Source: JADFJB01 sp964464595 (lineage in GTDB: Bacteria > Zhuqueibacterota > JdFR-76 > DREG01). From it: a stretch of 64,000 nucleotides of DNA. This document shows positions 27,269 to 36,882 of this stretch, piece after piece (position 1 is the stretch's first letter; each line of letters opens with the position of its first letter). Where the stretch lies: positions 1 to 64,000 of the forward strand of contig CAYXGW010000008.1 of NCBI GenBank assembly GCA_964464595.1, written 5' to 3'. The translations under genes and the position numbers were made by a program. Under the pieces are notes generated by a model. It saw nothing but the letters and a program-made list of their open reading frames with translations, was not told the origin of the DNA and made no database searches.

Positions 27269-30200
27269 ATGCCAATACTTACAAATCGGTTCATTGCTAT
27301 GAATTGTATACCTATAAATTTTAATCATTTAAAGTTTTTTTTCATTTTTTTATTCCTTCTAATTTCGTCCTTTCCTTACTCTTCAAAGGCTCAATATTTC
27401 TTTGGGAGAAATAAAGTCAATTACAATCGATTTGATTGGCGTGTTATGCAAACCGAGCATTTCGATATTTACTTCTACCCGGAAATGCAGGAACTGGCTT
27501 CACTTGGAGCAGATTATGCTGAAGAAGCGTATAAAATTCTCCAGGCCAAATTTGACCATGCGATAAATGAAAAAATACCCCTGATTTTCTATAGTTCTCA
27601 TTTTCATTTTCAAGAAACCAATGTAATACCCAATCTAATTCCCGAGGGAGTAGGTGGTTTTTTTGAATTCATAAAAGGCCGGGTTGTTATTCCTGCAAAT
27701 GGTTCATTGCATGGATTTCGACATGTAATTCATCACGAACTCGTACATGTTTTTACTCGAAGTAAAATAAAACGCATACTGAAAGATAACCGAAAGTTGG
27801 ATTGGACAGGCTTGCCGCTATGGTTTACCGAAGGTCTTGCAGAATATTGGTCAATTGGCTGGGATTCTCAAACTGAAATGTTTATTCGCGATGCTGTTAT
27901 AAATAATTACTTATTCCCATTGCAAAATCTTTACCAGATCAGGGGTAGTTTTCTTATGTATAAAGAAGGTCAAACTTTTTTTCGATTTATATCTGAGAGA
28001 TATGGCGAAAATAAGATTATCCAAATATTCGAGAATTATTGGAAAATAAACAAATTTAGTAAAGTTGTAGAAGCAACTCTTGGTGTTGATTTCAAGCAAT
28101 TAGATGAAGAATGGATTTACTCTTTAAAGAAAAAGTATTATCCGATTTTAGAAGCAAATGATCTACCAGGGAAAGTTACAAAAATAATTACAAAGAATGG
28201 GATTAATGCAAAACCTGCGTTTTTCCGATTAAATTCAAAACCTTATGTTGCTTTTTATGCGAATAGATCTGGATATTCCAATGTTTATCAAAAGGAATTG
28301 GAAGGAGAAAATCCAAAAGAATCAGAAGCACAAATATTAGTTGAAGGCGAAAGAACTTCCGAATTCGAATCTTTCCATCTCCTGGGAAGCAAATTGGATG
28401 TATCAAACGATGGGAAACTGGCATTTATAGCTAAAAGCGGGGCAACAGATGCAATATACATTTACGATTTGGAAAAAAAGGAGATCTTAAATAAGATTCG
28501 ATTTGATAATTTAATTTATCTTTCTTCACCAGCCTTTTCTCCTGTAGGGGATCGCATAGTATTTTCAGCAATAGATTTTTCAGGTAAGAATGATTTATAT
28601 ATCACAACTCTTAGTGATACCAGTCTAACCAGGCTCACAAATGACTTTTATGACGATAAAGATCCAAATTGGGATCCTTCATCCGGCTTCATTGTGTTTA
28701 GTTCGGATCGGACTGATTATGGGATGCAAGGCGCTCATAATATTTTCAAAATGGATTTATCAACCTACTTAATTGAGCACATTACCTATGGCAATTTTAA
28801 GGATTCATCTCCGGTCTGGTCACCTGATAGTAAATTTCTTGCTTTCACTTCAGACAGGGATGATGCATTTAACATATGGGTAATTAAACCTGGAACCAGG
28901 TATAAAAGAATGCCCACTCAAATTGCCGGAATTGATAATTCTGATTTTTCAGGTAGTTTAGAACTTACCGAAACCGAGAGATATTTTACTACAATTAAAA
29001 ATGGGCCTGTGGCTGGTAATATTGTCGAGCCTGTGCAGTTGAAAAAGGTAACCCATTTTGTGACAGGTGCGTTTGATCCGGAATGGACAGATGATGGCAA
29101 TTTGATTTTTACAGCATTCGAGAAACTTGGTTTTCAATTAAGACAACTAAATAATTTAAAAGAGCTTTTTGATCGTGAACGTGAAGCAGAACAGGACCAG
29201 ATTGTTCACAAAGGAAAATTTTGGTTGAAAGATCGCCGATATAAAAAAATTGCCGAGGGTAATCTTCAATACAAAAAAAGATTTTCATTGGATATTGCAC
29301 AAAGTTTTGTCGTTCAAGATCCGACGTTTGGCAATTATGGCGGCGCACAGCTTGCTATGAGTGATATTTTGGGGAATCATCAATATTACTTTTTGGTTTA
29401 TAACGATGCCACGCAGAAAAGTGAATTTATTAGGAATTTCAACATAGCTGTTACAAAGATAGATTTATCACGAAGACTTAACCTGTCTTACGGAGGTTAT
29501 CATTTAGCCGGAAACTTTTTCAATTTTGAAGACGGATTTTTCTATGAAAGAAGGTATGGTGGGTTTTTTAAGGTGAGTTACCCAATCTCAGTGTTCAATC
29601 GCGTTGAAACTTCCTTGAATGTTAGAGAATCCGAAAAAGAACGGTTTGGAATAGGTCAAACCAGAAAAGCCTTATTGGTCTCAAATTTTATTTCTTATGT
29701 AAAGGACAATACTTTATGGGGGAGAACAGGTCCCGTGGATGGCTCAAGGTTAAATGTAACGATAGGCAACACAGTAGATGTTCAGCATTCTAATGTGAAT
29801 TTCTATACGGCTATTGCTGACTATCGAAAGTATTTTAGACTCGGCCAGCGAGTTACACTTGCCTCCCGAACTATGGGTAGCTTTAATGTTGGTAAAGAGA
29901 CTCTCAAATTTTTTATGGGAGGAAGTTGGGATATGCGTGGTTACCAACGTTGGAGCATTTGGGGCGAAAACCTTATCTTATTTAGCCAGGAGTTTCGCTT
30001 CCCGTTATTGGATGCGCTGGCAATAAAATTTCCGTTCGGTGGTATTGGTTTTAACACAATTCGCGGAGCCTTGTTTCTGGATAACGGTAATGCTTGGAAT
30101 GGGTCTTTCGATAGGTTACTTGGCAGCTATGGAATTGGCGCTCGTATGAATTTTATTGGATTTTTAGTGTTTCGTCTTGACTACGGTAAAAAATTCTATA

Positions 30201-30283
30201 CTGAATTTGATGGATTTATTCCGCGAAATATTGTTCGAGAACCAGGCACTTTTACTCAATTCTTTTTTGGATTCGATTTTTAA
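27269..30283 (+). CDS. Outer-membrane protein with HExxH peptidase, TolB-like propeller and barrel
   Basis: A 1004-residue exported protein. After the signal (cut near residue 41) comes a gluzincin-like module with HELVH at 156-160 and the third-ligand region LWFTEGLAEYW; this matches peptidase MA-like folds. Next is a WD40-like/TolB beta-propeller (about 320-590) with repeats such as FSPVGDRIVFSA, WDPSSGFIVFSSD and WSPDSKFLAFTSDRDD. The last 350 residues form a BamA/surface-antigen-like barrel ending FFFGFDF. This three-part fusion is seen in FCB-group genomes but its job is not known. It leads an operon with a PQQ-propeller lipoprotein and a PEGA protein (the stop overlaps the next start, TAATG). 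ATG 27299 is an alternative start. Confidence 0.85.
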   Translation: MPILTNRFIAMNCIPINFNHLKFFFIFLFLLISSFPYSSKAQYFFGRNKVNYNRFDWRVMQTEHFDIYFYPEMQELASLGADYAEEAYKILQAKFDHAINEKIPLIFYSSHFHFQETNVIPNLIPEGVGGFFEFIKGRVVIPANGSLHGFRHVIHHELVHVFTRSKIKRILKDNRKLDWTGLPLWFTEGLAEYWSIGWDSQTEMFIRDAVINNYLFPLQNLYQIRGSFLMYKEGQTFFRFISERYGENKIIQIFENYWKINKFSKVVEATLGVDFKQLDEEWIYSLKKKYYPILEANDLPGKVTKIITKNGINAKPAFFRLNSKPYVAFYANRSGYSNVYQKELEGENPKESEAQILVEGERTSEFESFHLLGSKLDVSNDGKLAFIAKSGATDAIYIYDLEKKEILNKIRFDNLIYLSSPAFSPVGDRIVFSAIDFSGKNDLYITTLSDTSLTRLTNDFYDDKDPNWDPSSGFIVFSSDRTDYGMQGAHNIFKMDLSTYLIEHITYGNFKDSSPVWSPDSKFLAFTSDRDDAFNIWVIKPGTRYKRMPTQIAGIDNSDFSGSLELTETERYFTTIKNGPVAGNIVEPVQLKKVTHFVTGAFDPEWTDDGNLIFTAFEKLGFQLRQLNNLKELFDREREAEQDQIVHKGKFWLKDRRYKKIAEGNLQYKKRFSLDIAQSFVVQDPTFGNYGGAQLAMSDILGNHQYYFLVYNDATQKSEFIRNFNIAVTKIDLSRRLNLSYGGYHLAGNFFNFEDGFFYERRYGGFFKVSYPISVFNRVETSLNVRESEKERFGIGQTRKALLVSNFISYVKDNTLWGRTGPVDGSRLNVTIGNTVDVQHSNVNFYTAIADYRKYFRLGQRVTLASRTMGSFNVGKETLKFFMGGSWDMRGYQRWSIWGENLILFSQEFRFPLLDALAIKFPFGGIGFNTIRGALFLDNGNAWNGSFDRLLGSYGIGARMNFIGFLVFRLDYGKKFYTEFDGFIPRNIVREPGTFTQFFFGFDF

Positions 30284-31434
30284 TGCCTTCTTTGAAACAC
30301 TGCTCAAAGTTAGTTTTGTTCTTATGCATTTCAATTTTTACATCATGCCAGGGACGACTTATTCCCCCATCAATAGATTATCGCAATCTTTCAAAAGCAA
30401 CTCGAGAAAGGCCCCTGTATAACAATAATTTATTCTATCCTGAATTTGACATTAAGCCTCCATTAGAGCTATTGCATAAATTCGATGTTTCATCTACACC
30501 TAAACAGAAACTATTGCGTGTTGAGCATATTTTATTCGTTCCTACAAAAGACGGGAGGCTTGAAACTTATGATTTAATAACTGCCAAACGAATCGGTAAA
30601 ATTAAGATAACCGGGGGTGTTCATGCAAATGTTCTACCGTTGGATGAAAATTTATTGATTTCTCTGGAATTCGGGAAAAAGAGCTTGTATGCTTATGACC
30701 CCTATCAAAGACAAAATTTATGGACTGCAGAATTGGGATCTATTAAAACAATTCCGATAATTTTTGATGATTGGATATTTGTTGCTTCTTTATACCGAGG
30801 AATTTTTTGTATTAATAAATCGAATGGCGAAAATCTCTGGAAAACCGACCTTAAGTCCCAATTACATGCCAATCCGCTAGTCATTAATGAAATGCTAATT
30901 CAAGGGACAGAATCAGGTGAGTTGGTTGCCCTGTCAACTAATGACGGACAAATTAAATGGAATATGGATTTCCAAAGTCCGATACTTTCCTCGCCAATTT
31001 TAGCAAATGAAAATATTATTGTTTGCACGATAGACGGAACTGTTGCAGCCCTTTCTTTTGATGGCGAAATTGTTTGGCAAAGAAAATTCGGCTTGGAATT
31101 TCGTAGAACACCTTCTGCATCGGATACGAAGTTAATCACAGCAGGACAAGATGGAAATATCAGGGCTTTGGATTTGAAGTCTGGAAATTTACTATGGCTA
31201 TATGAAACTCGTGCAGTGATTGGAACCTCTCCATTAGTCACATCCAGTCATGTTGTTTTTGGCACATTAGATAAAAGGCTTATTTTCTTATCTCTTGAGA
31301 CCGGCGAAGAAGAATGGCAAATTGAATTGTTTGGAAGAGTACGAACTGATCCGATGATCTATAATAACAGCCTAATTATTGGCTCGGAAAATAAGTTTAT
31401 TTATGTTTTTAAATCAAACGAAAACAGCCATTAA
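30283..31434 (+). CDS. PQQ-type beta-propeller lipoprotein (BamB-like)
   Basis: A 383-residue lipoprotein (lipobox FTSC, Cys about 22). The body is built of PQQ repeats with GxxxWxxxL-type ends, for example NKSNGENLWKTDLKSQL, STNDGQIKWNMDF, FDGEIVWQRKF, DLKSGNLLWLYET and SLETGEEEWQIELF. No quinone-binding or dehydrogenase residues are apparent, so a BamB-like scaffold role is more likely than an enzyme. Its start overlaps the upstream gene's stop and its stop lies inside the next gene, so the three are translationally linked. Confidence 0.88.
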   Translation: MPSLKHCSKLVLFLCISIFTSCQGRLIPPSIDYRNLSKATRERPLYNNNLFYPEFDIKPPLELLHKFDVSSTPKQKLLRVEHILFVPTKDGRLETYDLITAKRIGKIKITGGVHANVLPLDENLLISLEFGKKSLYAYDPYQRQNLWTAELGSIKTIPIIFDDWIFVASLYRGIFCINKSNGENLWKTDLKSQLHANPLVINEMLIQGTESGELVALSTNDGQIKWNMDFQSPILSSPILANENIIVCTIDGTVAALSFDGEIVWQRKFGLEFRRTPSASDTKLITAGQDGNIRALDLKSGNLLWLYETRAVIGTSPLVTSSHVVFGTLDKRLIFLSLETGEEEWQIELFGRVRTDPMIYNNSLIIGSENKFIYVFKSNENSH

Positions 31435-32314
31435 CAGGAACCTAAATAACGTATTGAATAGACATTTGAAATCATTTCTTCCGCTTATCATTATTTTTTT
31501 AATTGGGAATATAGCCGTATTGATTGGAAATGCGCAAGCACAATCAAACAATCTTGTGAGAATTGATCCTGAACAAAATGTTTCAAATTTTGGTTGGATC
31601 AAAATAGAATCAAATTATCCAATCCAAAGAATATGGTTAGATTCCTTTGAGGTTGCTGTAATCGGCCGAAATATTTATAAATTACAAGCTGGCAAACACA
31701 AGTTATTAGTAATGCCTACATATTTTGAAAGTTGGATGTTAAGAGAATTTGAAACTGAGATTGAAATTTCAAAAGGCGACACTTTGGTTTTACCGGTTTT
31801 ATTCCCTGAATTTAAAATGATTAATTCGGACCCGTTTGGAGCCTTTGTTATTTTAAACGGGTCTATTCGTGGGGAAACTCCAATTTTGATTCCTCTAGCC
31901 GACTTAAAACAGTATCCTCTTACATTGCAAAAACAAGGATTCCGCGATACAACATTATATGATTTGGATGTCTGGGTGGGTTCCATAATTACACCCCTGG
32001 TTCGCGATGATCTGAGTATTCAACAACTCCAGAAATTGACCAATATTCAATATCACAAGAATCAGAAAGATCGGAAAATTGCATTATTGACATTCGGATT
32101 ATCTGTAGCGTCAGGGGTAACATCGATACTTTTGAAAAAAAAGGCAGATAACAATTTTGATCGCTATCAAAAAGAAGGAAATCCGGAGGATATAAAACAT
32201 CTTTTTGATCAAACAAAAAAATATGATCGTCTGGCTGCTGGTGCATATATTGTTTTTGAAATCAATTTCGTAACTTCAGCTTATTTCTTATTTCGATCTA
32301 TCTTGAGGGAATGA
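31403..32314 (+). CDS. PEGA-domain envelope protein
   Basis: About 303 residues. The signal or anchor (about 23-47, LPLIIIFLIGNIAVLIG) ends in NAQAQ, suggesting export. The middle holds a PEGA domain with DPFGAFVILNGSIRGETPILI (about residues 140-185), typical of surface-associated proteins; a preceding similar block (IWLDSFEVAVIG...LQAGKHKLLVMP) may be a second, degenerate copy. A C-terminal helical part with a membrane span at about 280-300 anchors it. I used ATG 31403 because a TTG 24 bases upstream has no better ribosome site. It overlaps the previous gene by 32 bases. Confidence 0.8.
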   Translation: MFLNQTKTAINRNLNNVLNRHLKSFLPLIIIFLIGNIAVLIGNAQAQSNNLVRIDPEQNVSNFGWIKIESNYPIQRIWLDSFEVAVIGRNIYKLQAGKHKLLVMPTYFESWMLREFETEIEISKGDTLVLPVLFPEFKMINSDPFGAFVILNGSIRGETPILIPLADLKQYPLTLQKQGFRDTTLYDLDVWVGSIITPLVRDDLSIQQLQKLTNIQYHKNQKDRKIALLTFGLSVASGVTSILLKKKADNNFDRYQKEGNPEDIKHLFDQTKKYDRLAAGAYIVFEINFVTSAYFLFRSILRE

Positions 32315-32442
32315 TTTACATTTTATTAAAACAATCTGCTGTTAGCTTCTGATTTCTTCAAATATCCTTGTCTTCGCCCAAAGTTTTTTTAAATTATTAG
32401 GTAAGCAGGACCATAAATTAATTCCAGGATTTGGAGTGTTCA

Positions 32443-33408
32443 TTGCCCCAAAAGATTGCCTACTTAAGTCATCCGGATTTTGCCAAACACATAGCCTCGT
32501 TCCAACATCCTGAACGTCCGGATCGAGTAATAAGTATTCAAAATTACTTAAACGAGTCAGATATTACTGGTCAAATAGAAAAATATAGCTTTGAGTCTGC
32601 AGATGAAACCCATATAGCTTTTACCCACTCTCGAGATTATGTTGAGCTAATACGTGAACAATGTTCATCTAACTCGTCACATCTGGATAATGATACATAT
32701 ATCAACCGGGATTCTTTTTTAGTGGCAAAGCTAGCGTTGGGAGCATGCTTAGCAGCAGGTGATCTTGTCGCAAAAAATGAAATTGACAAAGCATTCTGCT
32801 GTGTACGTCCCCCAGGTCATCATGCAGAAAAAGAAAAAGCAATGGGATTTTGTTTATTTAACAATGTGGCAGTTCTTGCCCATTATTTACAAAATCGATA
32901 TAAATATAAACGTATCGCAATTATAGATTGGGATGTGCATCATGGAAATGGCACCCAGCATATCTTCGATGAGAATAATTCAGTATTATATTTTTCTGTT
33001 CATCAATATCCGCTTTATCCGGGAACCGGCAACCAAGATGAAATAGGAAAAATGTCAGGAACAGGTTTTACATTTAATGCACCGTTACCGGCAGGCTCGG
33101 GAGATGAAGAATTTACCAAGGCAATCAAAGAGATTTGTTTGCCTGCACTCAATCAATTTGAACCTGAATTTATCCTAATTTCAGCTGGCTTTGACGCCCA
33201 TAGTAATGATCCTTTAGCCCAATGTGAAATGACGTCCAAAGGATTTAACCATCTGACAAAATTACTTGTCAAAGCTGCAGATCAATTTTGCGAAGGTAAA
33301 ATAATATCAATCCTGGAAGGAGGATATGATTTATACTCACTTTCAGAATCGGTTTACCAACATATTCTTGGCTTGTGTAAAATTACAGATTATACAGAAA
33401 AAAGTTAA
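32443..33408 (+). CDS. Histone-deacetylase-family (AcuC/class II-like) amidohydrolase
   Basis: A 321-residue zinc amidohydrolase. The tandem catalytic His pair is in RPPGHHAEKEKAMGF, zinc ligands are Asp and His in DWDVHHGNGT and Asp in SAGFDAHSNDP, and the Gly-rich EGGYDL segment closes the active site. Bacterial members remove acyl groups from lysine, polyamines or acetoin-related substrates; the exact one is open. TTG 32443 is chosen because GGAG lies 6 bases upstream and the protein then begins at the fold's first strand. A sirtuin gene follows 3.5 kb downstream, so two classes of deacylase lie close together. Confidence 0.9.
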   Translation: MPQKIAYLSHPDFAKHIASFQHPERPDRVISIQNYLNESDITGQIEKYSFESADETHIAFTHSRDYVELIREQCSSNSSHLDNDTYINRDSFLVAKLALGACLAAGDLVAKNEIDKAFCCVRPPGHHAEKEKAMGFCLFNNVAVLAHYLQNRYKYKRIAIIDWDVHHGNGTQHIFDENNSVLYFSVHQYPLYPGTGNQDEIGKMSGTGFTFNAPLPAGSGDEEFTKAIKEICLPALNQFEPEFILISAGFDAHSNDPLAQCEMTSKGFNHLTKLLVKAADQFCEGKIISILEGGYDLYSLSESVYQHILGLCKITDYTEKS

Positions 33409-33455
33409 TAATATTTGAATATTAAAGGATATCAAATTAGCTCAGGAAGATATGA

Positions 33456-34118
33456 ATGATGGCTAAAAAGGGCCAATTCCAAAAGCTTAGATATGACATG
33501 GTTTCAAGGCAATTGAAATCAAGAGGAATTAATGATCAAAAAATCCTTAATGTTTTCAAAAAGGTTCCTCGGCATCTTTTTGTGAATAAAGACGATAGAG
33601 ACAAAGCTTATGAGGATTCTCCGCTCCCGATTGGATTTGACCAAACTATTTCACAACCATACATTGTTGCTTATATGACAAACCACCTGAAACTCTCCAA
33701 CACGGATTCTGTCTTAGAAATTGGGACCGGATCGGGGTATCAAACGGCGGTTCTTGCAGAGTTAGCTGGACAAGTTTTTTCAATTGAAATTATTCCGGAA
33801 TTGGCAAAATATGCTAAACAGAATTTAGATAAACTAAACTATAAGAACATTCAAGTGAAATTAGGTGATGGATATAATGGCTGGCAACAAAATGCACCAT
33901 ATGATGCAATTGTCTTAACCGCTGCGCCTGCTCAAAATATCCCATTACCACTTTTAGATCAATTAAAAGATTATGGAAAGTTAATAGCTCCTTTAGGGCA
34001 AGATCATCAAGAATTGTTATTTATTAGGAAAATTGATGATCAATTCGAGCGTAGACGACTATTGTCTGTTCGGTTTGTACCGATGGTCGGAGTTATCCAA
34101 GATATTTCGAAAGGATAA
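33456..34118 (+). CDS. pcm: Protein-L-isoaspartate O-methyltransferase
   Basis: A 220-residue SAM-dependent repair enzyme. It contains the family's VPRHLFV start, the PLPIGFDQTISQPYIVAYM segment that positions the isoaspartyl peptide, and motif I LEIGTGSGYQTAVLA. Motif II lies near DAIVLTAAPA and the PLGQDHQELL segment ends the core. It starts repair of damaged Asp/Asn residues in the cytosol. The ATG at 33456 is preceded by AGGAAG. It follows the deacetylase gene by 47 bases. Confidence 0.95.
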   Translation: MMAKKGQFQKLRYDMVSRQLKSRGINDQKILNVFKKVPRHLFVNKDDRDKAYEDSPLPIGFDQTISQPYIVAYMTNHLKLSNTDSVLEIGTGSGYQTAVLAELAGQVFSIEIIPELAKYAKQNLDKLNYKNIQVKLGDGYNGWQQNAPYDAIVLTAAPAQNIPLPLLDQLKDYGKLIAPLGQDHQELLFIRKIDDQFERRRLLSVRFVPMVGVIQDISKG

Positions 34119-34186
34119 GAATGCGCAACATGAAAAATATCTTTTCGTATCTTGGTTTCTAACAATTAAAAATAAAGGAGATTCGT

Positions 34187-34918
34187 GTGCCAAAAAAAGA
34201 AAAACCTGATGATACGAAAGAAGTAAAACGATTCTTCAGGTCGCAAAAAAATAAGGTTTTTGGCGGTGTTTGTGGTGGAATTGCTGAGTATTTTGAAATA
34301 GATGTTGCCATTGTTCGTATTTTGGCAGTTTTGCTTGCAATGTTCAATGGCATTGGTTTAATCATCTATTTGGTTGCTCTTTTTGTGGCTCCTTTAAATC
34401 CTTCACAAGAAGAGTATGCTAAAAGTGATCAATCCGCAGCTAAAAATCAGACATTATGGCTCATTATCGGTGGATTATTAATTTTATGCGGTATAGCATA
34501 CCTGTTTGACAATTTTAGAATTTTCCCCTATGGCTGGTATAATATGTATCATTGGAATATTGACTGGGATCTTACATGGCCTATAATCTTAGTAGCCGCT
34601 GGAGTATTTTATATCATTTATGTATCGAAGAATAAAAGATCTGAAGTTGTTAATACAGCAAAGGAGGCAAAAATGGAAACCAATGGAAAAAAATTGTATA
34701 GATCATTAGTAGATAGGAAATTAGCCGGTGTGTGCGGCGGACTGGCAGATTATTTTAATTTAGATCCTACTATTGTCCGGGTATTGTATGGTGTTATAAC
34801 GATTTTGACGAGCATTATTTTCGGAATTATAGTTTATATAATTATGGCGATCGTCGTTCCTGAAGAAGAATTTCAAACTGCAAAACCCACTGCGAACAAA
34901 GGCGGAGATAAAAAATGA
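34187..34918 (+). CDS. Membrane protein with two PspC domains
   Basis: A 243-residue protein. Two PspC domains flank a membrane middle: about 14-70 (RSQKNKVFGGVCGGIAEYF...) and about 162-225 (SLVDRKLAGVCGGLADYF...), with the GGVCGGxAxYF motif in both. A further two membrane helices lie at about 90-107 and 128-146. Domain duplication with a spacer is unusual; most PspC proteins have one. PspC senses or anchors phage-shock response, but no PspA is seen here. The stop overlaps the next start by four bases (ATGA). Start is GTG 34187, preceded by AGGAG. Confidence 0.9.
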   Translation: MPKKEKPDDTKEVKRFFRSQKNKVFGGVCGGIAEYFEIDVAIVRILAVLLAMFNGIGLIIYLVALFVAPLNPSQEEYAKSDQSAAKNQTLWLIIGGLLILCGIAYLFDNFRIFPYGWYNMYHWNIDWDLTWPIILVAAGVFYIIYVSKNKRSEVVNTAKEAKMETNGKKLYRSLVDRKLAGVCGGLADYFNLDPTIVRVLYGVITILTSIIFGIIVYIIMAIVVPEEEFQTAKPTANKGGDKK

Positions 34919-35448
34919 GCAACGAGAAAAAATCAATTCTTCCTGGCTTAATCTTAGTAGTGATTGGTTGTATCATCTTATTTAATAAGTTTGATTTATT
35001 TGATTTTGGATTTAGGGATATTCTTCCATATTTACTTTTGTTTTTAGGAGTTTGGTTTCTTTACAAACTCATAGGCCAGGGGCACCGGTCAGCAGCTTTT
35101 CCTGCGACTTTATTCATGCTATTTGGAGCTTTCTTAATTATAAACAGGTATTCCTATTATTTTTGGAGATTCCATGATTTTGGTGATTTATGGCCCGTTG
35201 TTTTAGTTATTATCGGGCTGGCTTTTTTTGTACAGTTTTTAGTTAAACCAAAAGAATGGGGTTTGTTAATTCCTTCTTTTATCTTGATTTTTATCGGTTC
35301 GTTATTTTTTGCCAACAACATAGGATGGCTATACATCTATGACTTGGAATATTATGTTCAACTTTACTGGCCTGTTGTTTTGATCTTAATTGGAGCTAGT
35401 TTGGTGCTTACGAATTTGAGAAGGAAAGTTAATTCCAGTGAATTCTAG
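34915..35448 (+). CDS. LiaI/LiaF-like membrane protein (DUF5668)
   Basis: A 177-residue, mostly hydrophobic protein with four or five membrane segments (about 8-26, 35-50, 60-78, 92-110, 115-135, 150-168). It matches the LiaI-LiaF-like transmembrane region: repeated 'PxxLxxxGxxxL' and Phe/Trp-rich helices. It is translationally coupled to the PspC gene, which suggests a shared envelope-stress or membrane-sensing role, as seen in PspC-LiaF pairs elsewhere. No soluble domain follows. Confidence 0.75.
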   Translation: MSNEKKSILPGLILVVIGCIILFNKFDLFDFGFRDILPYLLLFLGVWFLYKLIGQGHRSAAFPATLFMLFGAFLIINRYSYYFWRFHDFGDLWPVVLVIIGLAFFVQFLVKPKEWGLLIPSFILIFIGSLFFANNIGWLYIYDLEYYVQLYWPVVLILIGASLVLTNLRRKVNSSEF

Positions 35449-35724
35449 AGCCAGATTTTAAAATAAATAGGGGAATGAATAGCTAGAATTCCCATAATCT
35501 CATCATTAATTATCTTCAATTCTATCTAGCTTTATTATCATATCTCAAAAAGAAAATTCTTATTGCGATAATATTAGAATGTATTACTTTTAAGTAGCTT
35601 ATTTTATTCTAATACTCAACAACTCGGTAAGACTTATTGGTTTAAATAAAAAGTTATAAAATAAGGTGTAATAGCGATTGAATTCATTGAATCAGAACTT
35701 AGTAAAAATGAGGTAGAAAAGTAA

Positions 35725-36171
35725 TTGATCATTGAAAGGAATTACAGAGGTGAAAGAGTTTTGGTTGGGCGAGCTTCCAGTGAAACAATCCTTGCAAATT
35801 TCCAGGATTTTAAAGAGAATTATGATAGCTATCTTGTGAATTCAAAGTTATTAAATGGGACAATAAGTTTTGATGAGGATATTGAAATATTAACAATATT
35901 AGGGACATGGTGTAAGGATAGCAGCCGTGAAGTATCACGGTTTATGAAGATAATTCAAGCCATTGATAACTATAAAGGCAAAGTAAGTTATTATGGTTTA
36001 CATCGAAGTAAAAAAGACAAAGACGGCTTAGCTCTGTTATACAATATTCGTTTCTTGCCAACATTTGTAATTTTTAAAAATGGTAAAGAGTTGGGACGTA
36101 TTGTTGAAAAGCCTGCAAAATCGATAGAAGATGATCTATTTGATATTTTGAATACTGCAAATTCAAAATAA
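35725..36171 (+). CDS. Thioredoxin-fold protein with a single-Cys active site
   Basis: A 148-residue cytosolic thioredoxin-like protein. The usual CxxC position is GTWCKDSSREVSRF, so only the first Cys remains (WCKDS), a known subgroup; the cis-Pro is in RFLPTFVIF, followed by KNGKELGRIVE. Such proteins may act by glutathionylation or thiol-disulfide exchange with one Cys; the partner is unknown. TTG 35725 is taken because GAGG lies about 10 bases upstream and no ATG is available. The PlsC gene starts 15 bases after it. Confidence 0.8.
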   Translation: MIIERNYRGERVLVGRASSETILANFQDFKENYDSYLVNSKLLNGTISFDEDIEILTILGTWCKDSSREVSRFMKIIQAIDNYKGKVSYYGLHRSKKDKDGLALLYNIRFLPTFVIFKNGKELGRIVEKPAKSIEDDLFDILNTANSK

Positions 36172-36186
36172 TATTTTGTTCAAAAC

Positions 36187-36867
36187 ATGATATTTATTAT
36201 TTCCTACATTATTTGCTACTATTTCACAAAAATAATTTTTGCAGGGGAAAGTTATGGACTTGAAAACTATCCTAAAAAAGGACCTTTTATAATAGCCATT
36301 AACCACAGCAGCAGTTTTGATGTTTCTTCAATGGCAATTGGCGTACGGTTTATAGCACATGCAATGGGCAAAAAAGAGCTTTTCGAAGTACCGATTTTGC
36401 GATGGTGGCTGAAAAAAGTGAATGTTCATCCAATTGTCCGGAATGCCTCAGATAAAGATGGTTTTGACAGAATAGTTAATATCTTAAAAAATGGCGGCAA
36501 AGTTATTATAGCACCTGAAGGGACTCGTAAATGGAAGAATGGAATTGCACCAAGGCCAAAAACCGGGATTGTACGACTTGCCCAAACAGTCAATTGTCCC
36601 ATTGTGCCCCTGGGAATTTATGGAACTAGAAATATATTACCTCCAGGCGCATTATTACCGCGATGGAGTAAAGTTGTGGTGCGAGTAGGCACGCCGATTT
36701 ATTTAGACTCTGTAGAAGTAATTCCACAGAATTATGAAATATTATTGCGGCAGGCATATGAAATTATGGATAGGTTGTATGAATTATTGCCAAGTTGGGC
36801 TCGACCTGAAAAAAGAGAATTACAACTAAATATGGTGCAGAATAAATTAGCAAATCAAACACACTAA
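36187..36867 (+). CDS. plsC: 1-acyl-sn-glycerol-3-phosphate acyltransferase (PlsC family)
   Basis: A 226-residue membrane-associated acyltransferase. It has the catalytic NHSSSFD (NHx4D), the phosphate-binding APEGTRKWKNG and the VPLGIYG motif of PlsC. It adds the second acyl chain to make phosphatidic acid. The CdsA gene lies 5 kb downstream, the next enzyme in phospholipid synthesis. The start ATG at 36187 gives a hydrophobic segment (FIISYIICYYF) typical of a membrane anchor. Confidence 0.9.
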   Translation: MIFIISYIICYYFTKIIFAGESYGLENYPKKGPFIIAINHSSSFDVSSMAIGVRFIAHAMGKKELFEVPILRWWLKKVNVHPIVRNASDKDGFDRIVNILKNGGKVIIAPEGTRKWKNGIAPRPKTGIVRLAQTVNCPIVPLGIYGTRNILPPGALLPRWSKVVVRVGTPIYLDSVEVIPQNYEILLRQAYEIMDRLYELLPSWARPEKRELQLNMVQNKLANQTH

Positions 36868-36882
36868 AAAATGGAGAATTAA

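Noticed and set aside
27109..27294. Minus-strand 61-codon ORF in the divergent region
   Set aside because: AT-rich with no ribosome site or recognisable domain, and it overlaps the start of a firm plus-strand gene.
35449..35724. GGGGAAT..ATTCCC hairpin as a terminator after the LiaF-like gene
   Set aside because: Short stem and no T-run; support too weak to list.
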